64,000 nucleotides of DNA from Glebionis coronaria (Eukaryota > Streptophyta > Magnoliopsida > Asterales > Asteraceae). The notes below the pieces were generated by a model. It did not search any database. It was not told the origin of the DNA and worked only from the letters and a program-made list of their open reading frames with translations. The position numbers were made by a program, and so were the translations under genes. The stretch covers positions 101,695,237 through 101,759,236 of the forward strand of contig CM046878.1 of NCBI GenBank assembly GCA_025667525.1. The letters run 5' to 3'. This document shows, piece after piece, positions 22,759-35,300 of this stretch; the first letter of the stretch is position 1, and every line of letters starts with the position of its first letter.

Positions 22759-23094
22759 TGTTGGAAATACGTTTTTACGTATTTAGAAAGGATCGGTCAC
22801 TCCAATGATATATTCAAGTATTAGGCTCGTGATCCAGTATGTAAACAGTATAGCCCATATAGCCCATATGTAGGGTGGGCTATATATACCCCCTCCTAGC
22901 ATGTTAGGAGGGGTTGGTCATTGTTCATTTCATAATTTCATTTATCAAACATCACTTTCTCTCTCTACCCCTCCTTCCTCTCCTTTCTCTCTCTAGTTCA
23001 TCTCTAGTTCTTCCTTCTCCATCCCTTTCTTTAGATAATACAAACACATCTACAATCCTAAGAAACTATGATTCTACAATTGGTATCAAGAGCC
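22759..23094 (+). mobile_element. LTR plus primer site of a truncated LTR element
   Basis: TGTTGGAAATACG starts at 22759 and CTACA ends at 23078, giving a 320-bp TG..CA LTR. A GGCTATATATACCCC promoter-like box lies near 22877 and a CT-rich leader follows. At 23081 TGGTATCAAGAGCC is a near match to the Met-tRNA primer site (one inserted A). It begins exactly where the Copia fragment on its left stops. No second LTR copy was found in the window, so the element is truncated. Confidence 0.65.
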
Positions 23095-23309
23095 ATGGTT
23101 GAATCTTAGGATTTGCGTGTTTTTATCTATTGATTCGATGGTCAAATTTTTTATAAAATAACAAAACTTGGATCGTTTATTAATTTTTTTATACGACTGC
23201 CTTCATCCTATTCTTTCCCAATTTTTGTCCAAATAGTCAAAATTTTCTTAGTCTCTTATTTAGTCTCGATCTACTTTTGAATCTTTTATACTTTTAGTAT
23301 TGTCAACTG

Positions 23310-24216
<907 letters not shown>

Positions 24217-24245
24217 CGGATAAGACTTTGATTTATTCCGGATAA

Positions 24246-25592
24246 GGCCTCTCACTCGATTCAAACATAACGGAACCCCGACTCAACACCCACACTGTTA
24301 CAACAAGACTCATAAACCAAAACAGACTCCCTCTCATTTTCTCAACCCTCGACACAACAAACTCAACTCAACCACAAACACCCTCGACTTTAACAACACA
24401 CCAACAGACTCGACTCACACAATTCAAGACTAAAACAAAACTCAATCTAAGTTTTGGTTCTCAACCAAATCCCAACACTATCACAGACTCACGATACACA
24501 GCCTCAAACTCTCAGACTCAAGGTAGACTCGACATCGAAGACCTGACCACACCCATCGAATCAACATCAAGACACGTACTTAAAACAATCAATAGATCTC
24601 AGCTTTCATTCGTTTTGTGACATGCATGTCAAGATCCTTTAAGATCTAGTCACGAATTTTATACTCATCATCGATCTCTATCGGGTGAACCCAGTTTTCT
24701 ATTCGAAATTTACAATATTTATCACAACCTTGTTATAATCTGTTTGTTTCTTCGATTTAGAATATAAAAATCAGAAATAAAATCATTCAATTAGAATCCT
24801 ACCTGAGACCTTATATATAAAGATCTTGAAGAAGTTCTTGGAGCTGTTTGTCTTTGTGATTCAATATGAGTAAGGGGTACTGGTTTGATTGATTCGACAC
24901 CTTTGATTGTTATCAAATGATTTTGTGGCTTTGGTGGCAGAGGAGTTGAGCAGTTAGGAAAGAGTTTAGGTGTTTGGGAAAGTCAAAGAAGTGAGACGGA
25001 GTATGTGTGAAGTAAATGTTGGTGACTGAGAGAAATTAGTAAGACGGAGGAACCTAGATAAGTGATTAGGGGGTTTGTTAGACTGATTATATATATCTTT
25101 ATATATTGGCACGAGTGACAATATTAATGGTTCGGGGTATTCACAGTTTTGGGCCACGTAGGTGAAACCTGTTACGTTTTGTTTTATACGATTGGTGTTA
25201 TCCAAAAGTTAATCCCACGTGGCTTCCTTTGGTTATAAAAAAGACGATAAGCCCACATTTCACTTCATATTTCATTAGTAAATTTTGTGTATTCTCAAAA
25301 TTTGTTTTAGGGTCACATTTTTAATATTGGCGAAGTATACAAAGTTTTAGGATACATGGAACCTTAACCTATCTCAAAGTGGAACGGGTTTTTTTTAACA
25401 CGTGTTGGTGTACTTGAAAGAGGTGGGCTTCATAATGGCTGACAAAAGTGAAACATCCGTCTACCTGTGAATTAAAAAGACAGAAAGTGAAATTATCCGA
25501 TTTTTGTTTTTCTTGTTGGGCCAAGTATATTAGTCACAATTTGTTGGGCCGATTTTGGGTATTAAATTTGGTTTGAATTGGACTAACATTGT
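24246..25592. other. no gene recognised
   Basis: 24246-24560 is rich in ACTC/CAAC words with scattered ACTCGAC. The rest is AT-rich and shows no frame or repeat that I can name. Confidence 0.4.
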
Positions 25593-27922
25593 ATGGTACA
25601 TGGTGATTATTTTGTTAGCCTAATCAAGAAAATCCCACAAGTTTATTTTTCGGGTTCGACAACAATGAACATAGTTGTTCTTTCGTTGCTCGATCGATCA
25701 TCAACAATTATCTTCCATCGAACTTCAATGGAATCGTTGACTTCAATGTTTCAAGAGGGAGAATTGCATCTAATGCAAGACATAGCTAGAGAAAATGGTA
25801 TCACTTCATTTCGACTACTTCAGTCACATCTTATGACCATTTCATGGGTTCAAGGAGGAAGCGAATTTGTGACACTCTTTGGTCAAGATCGTTATACATT
25901 CATCGACTTAGTGTTCCTCAACGTGAACCACCTAGCTGAGCAACTTCACAAAGAAGACTTTAATCACTCTGCATCAGAAACTGCATATCAAGCTCTCGTG
26001 AAACAATTTATGCACTTCTTCCAATTCAACATCGCTAAGTCTGATAATTCAGGGATATGCTAGTCCTTTTTTCAATACTCACATACCGAGCTTCAAGTTT
26101 TCCGTGGTACACTATTGAAACTCATGACATAGGTCTCGTCTTCGATTTATGAAAGATCCCCACTTCAGCAAGCGTGTGATAATGGAGTGCAAGATTCTAT
26201 GATGAAGAGAAAAATGGTCATACGACTAACGAATTGGAGGCTGCTAAAGATTGCAAGGACATGGAATCAACAGTTAAGCATGACATCAGCAACACGCCGG
26301 GGAATGTTACAGACATCTCTTATAATGACACCATACCTGTTTATGACGAAGAGCCTACAAATATGGTACAATGTAATGTTGTATATGATGTCTATGCCGA
26401 TGAGCTACCGCATGTTGAGCATTTCGAACCTAATTATGACAAACATGGGATGGAAAAGGGTGATAGTTTTACCACTTTAGATTCATCTGATGTGCGTCAT
26501 AATGGGGGAGAGATTGTTCAGAATGCTATAGTACATCATGATAAATACTTTATGACTACTTCGTTAACTGATTCCGATTCCAAGATTAAAGAGATCGAAA
26601 CAATCGTAGCTCAGCAATCAAAAGATCTTGAGGATGCCAAACTAGAATTTTCTAAGAGAACTGACAAGTTTGAAACATATTTTGAAAAACTTGAAAAATC
26701 AAACGTTGTTCTTGAACGAAAATTGGATCAAACAGTTCTAGATTCTAAAGCTGAAAAGGATAATCTTTTGAAACAAATTAAGTTGCTTAAATCTAAGTTG
26801 GCATCCAAAGATGAATTGCTCAAAGAAAATGAGACTTTAAAGGCTCAAGTACAGGAAAAGGTCTTTTCTATAGCTGCGTTGAAAAATGAATTAAGGAAAA
26901 CTAAAGGAACTAGTGTGGACACTAAGCTTGAAAAACCATCAATCTTGGGGAAACCGCCTCAAATTCAGTCCGTTAGACAACCGACTGCATTTAGATCCGA
27001 GCGACCACAATCCTCGAGACCGCGGTTTGCCTCCCAAGTTGATATGGTTCATATTTCTAGAACAGTCACTCCACCAACTAGGCCTAATGTGACTAAATCA
27101 GCTTTTTCAAGACCTAATCACATGATTGCCTCTAGTCTCCCTAGACATAGTCCAAAGAACACGTCTCGAACTAGTTCAAATGACGTTCATCACAATTTTG
27201 GTCAAAGGGAAGCTATTCAAAAGACACAAGTAAGAGATAGGAATTTTATACCTAGTCAGATGCCTTCTAGATTACGCAATACTGCTAACTGTAGCATGTC
27301 ATATCCTAGGAGCATCAATCAATCATCTAGGAATTCTAGATCTTACTCGGACATCAAATATGCTACTTGTAAAACATGTAAGAAATGTGTCTTTAAGGCA
27401 AATTATGATTCTTGTGTCAAGAAATTACTTAATGAGGTGAACTCCCGTGCTAGACTTAAATCCCAGCGGGTAGCTAAAATTAAACCCATTGGCAAAATGT
27501 GGCGCCCCACTGGTAGAAATTTCACTCTTGTAGGAAACGAGTGCCCTTTAACTAGGATAGTCTCCGATTCTACTAAGACTACTAGGGAGGAAATTGAAAA
27601 GGATGATACATCACTTAAGCCTGAACTTAAGATTTTCTATAAAAGGAAACGTTTACCAACTAAGACTAGTGAATCATCTACGCAGGTCGCCTCTGGCACA
27701 AGAAAAGACAACCGTGAACCCACACTTGCTTCTAAGATAGATATCGCTAACCCATATCAAAGCATGCAAATTCCTAATGAGAATGCAGGTACCAAAGTTG
27801 ATGTTCCAAAAGAACGAAGCGGTCCAATCATTGTATACCGTTCAACTAAGGAAACTCTCAGAGTTTGGTTACTGAAGAAGCATATATCAGAGAAACAAGT
27901 GTCTCAGGGGATTCACGGTTAA
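25593..27922 (+). pseudogene. gag-like coding region of an Anthemideae-type LTR retrotransposon
   Basis: Frame 25593-26063 (156 codons, containing FIDLVFLNVNHLAEQL) and frame 26234-27922 (562 codons) are parts of one product; between them stops and at least one frameshift interrupt the reading. The long part has an acidic N-terminal third, a Lys/Glu/Leu heptad-like coiled coil (about 26580-26910, containing LLKENETLKAQVQEK), then a basic Ser/Arg/Pro-rich region and a CKTCKKCVFKANYDSC cysteine cluster near 27370-27415. I recognise this as gag-type sequence common in Tanacetum relatives, from memory. No protease, integrase or reverse transcriptase follows; instead the hairpin array begins at the stop codon. 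Confidence 0.7.
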
Positions 27923-28834
27923 GCTTACCTACAAAGGACTTATAGTCACATCACAGACTGTAACTCGTTCATCAAAGAAAGGACGGTTTATTGCCGATGA
28001 TAAACTTATCCTCACAACGAGAAATTAAATTTTCTCGGACACGATCTTACATTAAAACTATTCCAAGGTTTTAAGCTCGTGTAAAAAGGCTTATAGACAA
28101 ATCACAGTCTGTGACCCGTTAATCAAAGAAGGGGAAGTTTATCGCCGATGATAAACTTATCCTCACAAACGAGAAATTAAGTTTTCTCGGACACGGGCTT
28201 ACATTTAAACTATTCAAAGGTTTTAAGCTCGTGTACATGGCTCACATTCAAATCACAGTCTGTGACCCGAACTTCAGAGAAAGGGAAGTTTATCTCGTCA
28301 ACGATAACTTACCCTCAAAAAGAGAAATTAAGTTTTCTCGGACACGAGCTTACACTAAAACTATTCAAAGGTTTTAAGCTCGTGTATATGGCTCATCATT
28401 AAATTTCAGATGATGACCCGATCTTCACATAAAGGAAAGTTTATCGCCGATGATAAACTTTTCCTCAAAAATGAGAAATTAATTTTTCTCGGACACGAGC
28501 TTACACTAAGACCATTCAAAGGTTTTAAGCTCGTGTATAATGGTTCATTGTTAAATGTCAGACAATGACCCGTTCTTCAAATAAAGGAAAGTTTATCGCC
28601 GATGATAAACTTATCCTCACAACGAGAAATTAATTTTTCTGGGCATGAGCTTATATAAAAAATATTCGAAGTTTTTAAGCTTATGCACAATGGCATATAC
28701 TTATATTTCAGTTTATGCCCCGGACTTCAAAGAAAGGAAAGTTTATCGCCGATGATAAACTTATCCTTACAACGAGAAATTAATTTTTCTCGGGCATGAG
28801 CTAATATTAAAAACATTCGAAGTTTTTTTAAGCT
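27921..28834 (+). repeat. six tandem 150-152 bp units, each with four hairpins
   Basis: Anchor hairpin GTTTATCGCCGATGATAAAC or a variant starts at 27986, 28137, 28288, 28439, 28591 and 28741. Each unit has (A) that hairpin; (B) CGAGAAA..TTTCTCG; (C) ACACGAGCTTA..TAAGCTCGTGT, with an inner AAAAC..GTTTT; (D) a hairpin whose arms differ between units yet stay complementary (unit 4 GGCTCATCAT/ATGATGACCC, unit 5 GGTTCATTGT/ACAATGACCC, unit 6 GGCATATAC/GTTTATGCC). The last unit is truncated after C. It starts within two bases of the gag stop codon. Confidence 0.85.
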
Positions 28835-29771
28835 AGAACCAATCTTCGTCGCCCATCTTCTTTTCTGACACAAGACTAGATGTCGAGTTCTAATCCAAAG
28901 CTAGAACCAATCTTCACAACTCTTCACTTTGAAGCTAAGTGATAACTCACAAGACACATACACAAATCACTTTGTAGTTTAGTGAGAACTAACACACAAC
29001 ACTTGCAACTCAATAAAACATATCTTATGTTCAAAAAATAACATAAAACATATCCAAGTATACACATGTAACTTGGATCCACACAAGACAAATCCAAGTA
29101 TAATTTACATAAGACTAATCCAAATATTCACAAATACATTGGATTAACACAATTAATCCAAGTATACACATATACATTTGATCTACACAAGACTCAGATA
29201 AAAATGATGAACATGACTATATATAAGGTAGGTTGATCTTCATCAAAGTTTTATCTTTAATCACATTACAAGTGTGTGGGTGATATTTTCTTTGGACAAA
29301 GTAAAGAAGAAAATCAAAAGGATAATCATAAGTAAACAAATTTTAATTAATTTTTTTATTTTTTAATTTTATTTTTTATAAATAAATTTTAATTAATTTC
29401 TATTTAAAAAAATTAAAAAAAGATTTTTTTTTATATTTTACTCATAGTCGAGTTGACCCGAACCCGAGTAGACCTGAACCTGACTAACCCGAGTTGAACT
29501 CAGGTCGGGTAAATTATTTTTACCCTCAACCCGAGTTCGACACGACCCGAATAACCCGAACTCTACCAATCCGGATTCCCAGTTTCCCACCCTACATCTA
29601 GTAGCTCTCTAGTGCGTGTTACAGTCTTCAAACCAAATTAAACAGTGCATAACATCTGCACGTACCCTGTTACTAATACCCAGTTCACTGAATAAATAAT
29701 CAGTAATACCAAATACCAATTAATCCAAATGATAAACCAAAACAACTATCCTTAAACCAAAATCTGAACAC
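28835..29771. other. spacer, LTR-like in part
   Basis: AGCTAGAACCAATCTTC is directly repeated at about 28832 and 28899. 29030-29190 has several copies of ATCCAAGTATACACAT and inverted TTGGAT words, and TATATATAAGG lies at 29217, so this may be the promoter end of an LTR. 29440-29560 is rich in CCCGA/TCGGG words. There is no gene until the PPR start. Confidence 0.35.
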
Positions 29772-31415
29772 ATGAAACTTTTAACCAACTTAACAAAGTT
29801 AACATGTCCACCAAAACACAAACACAAACATTGTTTCACAACAGTCACTAAATACACCCAAACAACCCATTACCAAACTGACCAAAACCTAGTCCACAAA
29901 ATCCACCAATGCACAAACCTTGGTCACTATAACCATGGTCAAACCCTTCACTCTCATCTTTTCAAAACTGGGTCACTAACCAATGTGTACATTTCATCAG
30001 CTTTGATCAACTTTTATGTGAAACTCGGTCTAGTCGAAAATGGGCATGTGCTATTTGACGAAATGTGTGATCAAAATGTGGTTAGTTGGAACTCGTTGAT
30101 ATCGGGGTATGTTCGGAATGGGAAGTTTCGTAAAGGGTTGAGTTTGTTTTTCGAGCTGGAGAAGTCGAGTGTTCGTGCTGATGAGTATTCGTTTACTGCG
30201 GTTTTGAGTGCTTGTGGGGGGTTGAGGTTGGTTGAGTTAGGGAAATGTGTGCATTCTCGGGTTGTGAAATTTGGCGTGGAGTGTAGTGGGTATGTGTGTA
30301 ACTGTTTGATTGATATGTATGGGAAATGTGAGCTTGTTGATGACGCGGTTAAGGTTTTTGACGAGATGGGGTTTAAGGATGTGTTTTCTTGGAACTCAGT
30401 GATTGCTGCGTGTACTAGGAATAGAAGGATTGAACAAGGTTTTGCGTTTTTGAATCAAATGCCGAACCCTGATACAATATCGTATAATGAGATGATTAGT
30501 GGGGTTGCACAGTTTGGGGAAATGGAGCAAGCGATTGAGATTCTGACGAGAATGCCTAATCCGAATTCATCTTCGTGGAATTCGATTCTGACAGGGTATG
30601 TGAACAGAAACCGTTCAAGAGATGCTATTGAGTTCTTTTATAAGATGCATCTGAATGACATACTAATGGATGAGTTTACTTTTTCGAGCATTTTGAGTGG
30701 AACCGCGCGTGTAGGTGCGCTTACATGGGGGATGTTGATTCATTGCTGTGTCGTGAAGTATGGTTTTGATGAATCTGTAGTTATTGGTAGCGCTTTAATT
30801 GATATGTACTCTAAATGTGGGCAAGTAAACGCCGCGGAAATATTGTTTGAATTGCTACCCGATAAAAATTTGGTGACCTGGAACGCTATGATATCAGGTT
30901 TTGCTCATAATGAAAATTCAATCAAAGTGATTGAAGTTTTTGAGCGGCTGAAACAGATGAAAGATTTACAACCAGATGGGATTACATTTCTGAATGTTTT
31001 ATCAGCTTGTTGGCATAACAAGACACCTTTAGAAGTTGCGACCCAATACTTTGACTCTATGATACACGTATACAAGATCGATCCAATGGTTGAGCATTGT
31101 TCTTGCATCATTAGGCTTATGGGGCGTGAAGGAGAAGTTGATAGAGCCGTAGGTATGATAAACCAGCTAGGCTTCAAGTCATATGCAGGTGTTTGGAGGG
31201 CGTTGCTTGCAGCTTGTGGAGTTTGTGGGGATTTAGAAGTGGCTGAAACTGCAGCTAAAAAGGTGATTGACCTTGTAGGTGATAGTGAATATGTTTATGT
31301 TATAATGTCAAACATTTATGCGAGGTTCGGAAAGTGGGAAGATGCAAGTGCAATGAGGAAGAAGATGAGGGATAGTAAGGTGATAAAAGAGGCTGGTTTT
31401 AGCTGGATTGAGTAA
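29772..31415 (+). CDS. pentatricopeptide repeat (PPR) protein, PLS class, E-type
   Basis: A 547-residue intronless gene. The N-terminus (first ~35 residues) is basic, poor in acidic residues and Thr/Lys rich, typical of organelle targeting, probably mitochondrial. From about residue 50 there are repeated PPR motifs with hallmark signatures: NVVSWNSLISGYVRNG, DVFSWNSVIAACTRN, SSSWNSILTGYVNRN, NLVTWNAMISGFAHN, ALIDMYSKCGQVNAAEILF. The C-terminus (VWRALLAACGVCGDLEVAE..VIMSNIYARFGKWEDA..GFSWIE) is the E region; no DYW deaminase follows. Proteins of this class recognise specific organelle RNA sites, usually for C-to-U editing, with partners supplying the deaminase. It resembles the Arabidopsis At5g47460 type, from memory only. 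No disabling mutation seen. Confidence 0.93.
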   Translation: MKLLTNLTKLTCPPKHKHKHCFTTVTKYTQTTHYQTDQNLVHKIHQCTNLGHYNHGQTLHSHLFKTGSLTNVYISSALINFYVKLGLVENGHVLFDEMCDQNVVSWNSLISGYVRNGKFRKGLSLFFELEKSSVRADEYSFTAVLSACGGLRLVELGKCVHSRVVKFGVECSGYVCNCLIDMYGKCELVDDAVKVFDEMGFKDVFSWNSVIAACTRNRRIEQGFAFLNQMPNPDTISYNEMISGVAQFGEMEQAIEILTRMPNPNSSSWNSILTGYVNRNRSRDAIEFFYKMHLNDILMDEFTFSSILSGTARVGALTWGMLIHCCVVKYGFDESVVIGSALIDMYSKCGQVNAAEILFELLPDKNLVTWNAMISGFAHNENSIKVIEVFERLKQMKDLQPDGITFLNVLSACWHNKTPLEVATQYFDSMIHVYKIDPMVEHCSCIIRLMGREGEVDRAVGMINQLGFKSYAGVWRALLAACGVCGDLEVAETAAKKVIDLVGDSEYVYVIMSNIYARFGKWEDASAMRKKMRDSKVIKEAGFSWIE

Positions 31416-32348
31416 ACCTTAAAGCTTATTGAAAGTGATTGTCAAATTCTTTTGCTCTTTTAGGTGGCGTCTGCTTCGGCTTATATAGCCAGCTTATGAC
31501 TAATTCGGTTTTAGAATTATGTTTTGTAAGCTCACTTTTTGTGGCGTATATTTCAAAAGCGTTTAAAACATCAGAAAGTTAAGAGCACATCAAGTCTACT
31601 TATATAACATCTGGACCAAGATTATTATTACGAACAATTAGTGAGACGAATAAGCTACTTAAGGCGTACTAACCATCAATAGTACACGTTTGTACCTTAC
31701 AACCATCTGACATGTTTCACATAAAGATATTATTTCTTGTTTAACCCATTGAGGATAGACAATAAACTGAATCGACCCATTTATACGTAGAATGGTCGAA
31801 ATTTAGACCTCAAGCCCGCAAGGTATGACGGAAAGCTATGATCATCACATTAACCAAAAATGCAATAGAACGAAGCAAAGCCAACAGAAGCAACATCTCT
31901 GATTAATAGTATGTAAACACCAAATAAGAACAATGAAGGCTAATGTATAATTCACAAATCTTTTATGAATTACATAATTAATCAACTGCTGTACTATTTT
32001 GTATAGCCTCAAGCATCTTTTATGAATAACAAAATAATCCGGATGAATTACAAAACCTGCCTTCTTGTTCAATGAGGTAACTTTGCTCGGTCCAAATGTC
32101 TGCTAACAGGTCACCTTGGAACCGACAAACCAAGCTCTATAGTTCAAACAAAAAGAACCGATATCAGATACGGATACGACTTTGTGTAGTAGTCATATTT
32201 TACCAAAGTGCTGAAGACGTTATGCAAAAACTAATCTTGCTGAGTATCTATCTAAACGGTTTTAGTTCCTAATACATGTAAAAGTAGATAAAAACATAAT
32301 ATTTGATCCATGATGACGCAAGCCCACCTCTAGAAACAGCATAATGTA
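31416..32348. other. spacer between the PPR gene and the NFD6-like gene
   Basis: The two genes converge. No coding frame is convincing. The 3' untranslated regions of both genes probably lie here. Confidence 0.4.
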
Positions 32349-32368
32349 TCACGTTCCATCAAATTCAT
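32349..32368 (-). other. NFD6: candidate NFD6 alternative last exon, copy A
   Basis: The acceptor TTTTTCCCAG precedes AT|GAA|TTT|GAT|GGA|ACG|TGA; with the phase-1 exon 2 donor it encodes D-E-F-D-G-T-stop. It lies in a roughly 100-bp block (GATGACGCAAGC.. to ..TTACTATGAT) duplicated 300 bp away. Confidence 0.6.
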
Positions 32369-35300
32369 CTGGGAAAAATGAGAATCTCATGTTACTATGA
32401 TATTCTAGAGTGAGCTTATATGCAGAAAGTCTATTTCAAACTCGCCACATTATAATAAGAAACGTTTGTAGATCTAAATTGTTTTCACAGTTCTGTTGCA
32501 GTGACACTCTGCTTAGTTACAAATAAAACAAGATTCAACAAGCAAATAATATTTCTTAATTAAATTAAATGCATCATGTATTGTCTGAGTAAAGTTCCTT
32601 GCTATTAGCATGATGACGCAAGCGCACCTCTACAAACAGCAAATTGTATCACGATCCATCATATGCATCTGGGAAAAGGAGAATTTGTGTTACTATATAC
32701 TCTAAATTCATCCTTATGCTGGATGTGAGAATTTTTATTTCAAAAAAGAAAAATTCATAGATGTGGACCAGCGTTTAATCATTCATATGGTGATTCAGCA
32801 CGTTTCATGGTTCAAAATAGAACTTCTAAAATTTAGTATGGCGTTCGTAATATTAACATTGCATACATTACCTATGAAAAAAGACGATTCACTAATAAGT
32901 CCTACATGATAAGATGACACACAACTGGTAAAATAGTTGCTCTATACTACAGCTCAAGAAGTTAGCAGACAAAACACTTAGGACCTCACATATATTTAAA
33001 CGAGTAACTTGGTATTAAACAGCTAACAGCCACACAAATACCATGAAAGTCAATGGAAAACTTGTATGAAATACCAAAACAAACATATGTCAAACACTTA
33101 GAAAGTTCCCTCGTTAACTTGTACGCATAAGTGTGAAGCACAAATATATTGATGATAGTAAATTGGTCTACTTATAAGCCTATAACTTTTTAAATGATTG
33201 ACAGAACACTCATACTTGATAAGACGACAGGTCCTGTAAAGCCCAGTTCATTTCGTTCATGCATTCAAAAATCATGTGCCTGCAGGAACCAAACTACAGT
33301 CAGGAACCAAAATGTTTTTTTTCCTATCCACTGATGTACAATTATTTTAAATTTGTGTTTACACTCTGATTGTATCCAACATTCCAACTGGCTATGGTGT
33401 CAGTTATCTTACAAAGACACTTACGTCTATAATAAATATCTAGCCTAAGATACCGTCTCGTAAACTTATCTTTGAATAAAGATCTACAACTCACATCTTT
33501 ATAGCTTACATATTTTACATGTATATACTATTAGACTCCAGAAATCATGCACACTTAACAAATTACACCGATAAAAAATGAGTCACATACACATAAACTT
33601 GGGACAAAGTTAGAAAGCAAGAAACAATCATTTTCATTTACATCACACAAAAATGCAGAAGTTTCTACAGCACGTAATATAGTGATTTATGTTCAAAAAA
33701 CATGTTAACATGGCAGTTTCAAGTTTCAACTTTGCAAGAAAACACAAATTAAACAGCATACAGAATATACAAAGCTTGTGTATCGCATGGGAGAAGTTGT
33801 GACTCACAGTCAAATAACAAAAAATATATTAGAGGCCGGGAGAGGTGCAGCAGAGTATACCCTGTGAAAGAGATCTGCAACTCCTTGAAGTTGTGCTCAG
33901 GCACGATGTCAATCTTGCTGCAGCAACTGCATTATGTAGGGGTAACAAAGACTGCACGCATCCAAGCTCTGATGGGCACCTATCATGCAAATTATTCGAA
34001 AACATTAGTATATCGCCTCTACTAAATAGCATGAAACAACCGCCAAACATTAACAGGAAAGTGTTACAACTATATACTCCCTTGGTCCCAAAATCACTAC
34101 TTTCCCTTTCGTGACATATTGGTCATTGACTCATTGTACTTTTTGTGTACTTATAGCATGTATGTGTCACTAAGCATAGTTTTATGTATCACCATAGTCA
34201 CAGGATAACCATATAGCATGTATGTGTCGCTCTTGTTACTTATATTTTACAATAAATACCAACATGTTTTCATTTTGGTGTCAGTTTAGCTATTGTGATC
34301 AGCTAGTAAACAACTCATTGAGTTACCCCGGTGACTTACGTAAAGCACAAAACCATAAAGAAGCCATAACCCACATTCCAAAAAAAAAAAAAATCTAACA
34401 ATACAAAGATGAAAGCAAGTTGTTGTCGTACAATAAGAAATCTGGTTATAACTTACATTTTACTAGCATATTACAACAATCATACATCACATTCTAAACT
34501 ACACCAATGTTTACCAAGTCACCGAGACATCAGGCTACCCCGGTTACTAAGCTATAGCACAAATTCATCTTAAACACTACACATACATAAAACAAAAGAA
34601 ATAGTAATACAACTAAAACGACCCAGATACGAAAGCAAGTTGTTCTTTTACAGCCAAAGAAATCTCTAATTATACTACTAACTTTACCATTGTCATTAAC
34701 ATCACATTTTAAATCCCAACAATGTAAAATGAGTTCTCGTCATAAAATACAACATACATATTGTGAACACGTGTCATGAAAATTTGTACACATACATCAT
34801 TAAAAGTAGTTTGTGTGTTTCACTATTCTAGTCTTTCCCAATAACAACTATCCACTCCCAAAGTAGCCTTGTTCCAAGAGTTCTTGGCATAAAATACCAA
34901 CATAGTATTTCATATCATACTTTTGTGTACACATACATCCTTAGAAGTAGTTTGTGTGTTTCACTTTAGTCGTCGGGTAACCGGATGACCGGATGAAATG
35001 GGAAATGCTGAGTTAAAGCAAATACATATATTTTCACGTTTATGTAACTTGAGCCATTTACTCAGCAACTTACCGAGTCACCCGGTTATCAAGCTACCCC
35101 AGGTACTAAAGTAAACCACAAAACCATACTTTAACACACCATATACGCACAACCACCCAAAAACAGTCAAACACACTGAAAACAAAATCCTAGTTATATT
35201 TCTCAACATAAGTAAAATCCATTTCATAAATTGCAAATTTTCCCATTTCACCCTTTATCATTTACCATTCAAACAATACAAATTAGCATCAAATTAGCAT

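Noticed and set aside
27921..28834. CRISPR-like array
   Set aside because: Regular spacing but no unique spacers: whole 150-bp units repeat, and the DNA is plant nuclear.
33845..34114. 89-codon plus-strand frame
   Set aside because: Antisense shadow of NFD6 exon 2.
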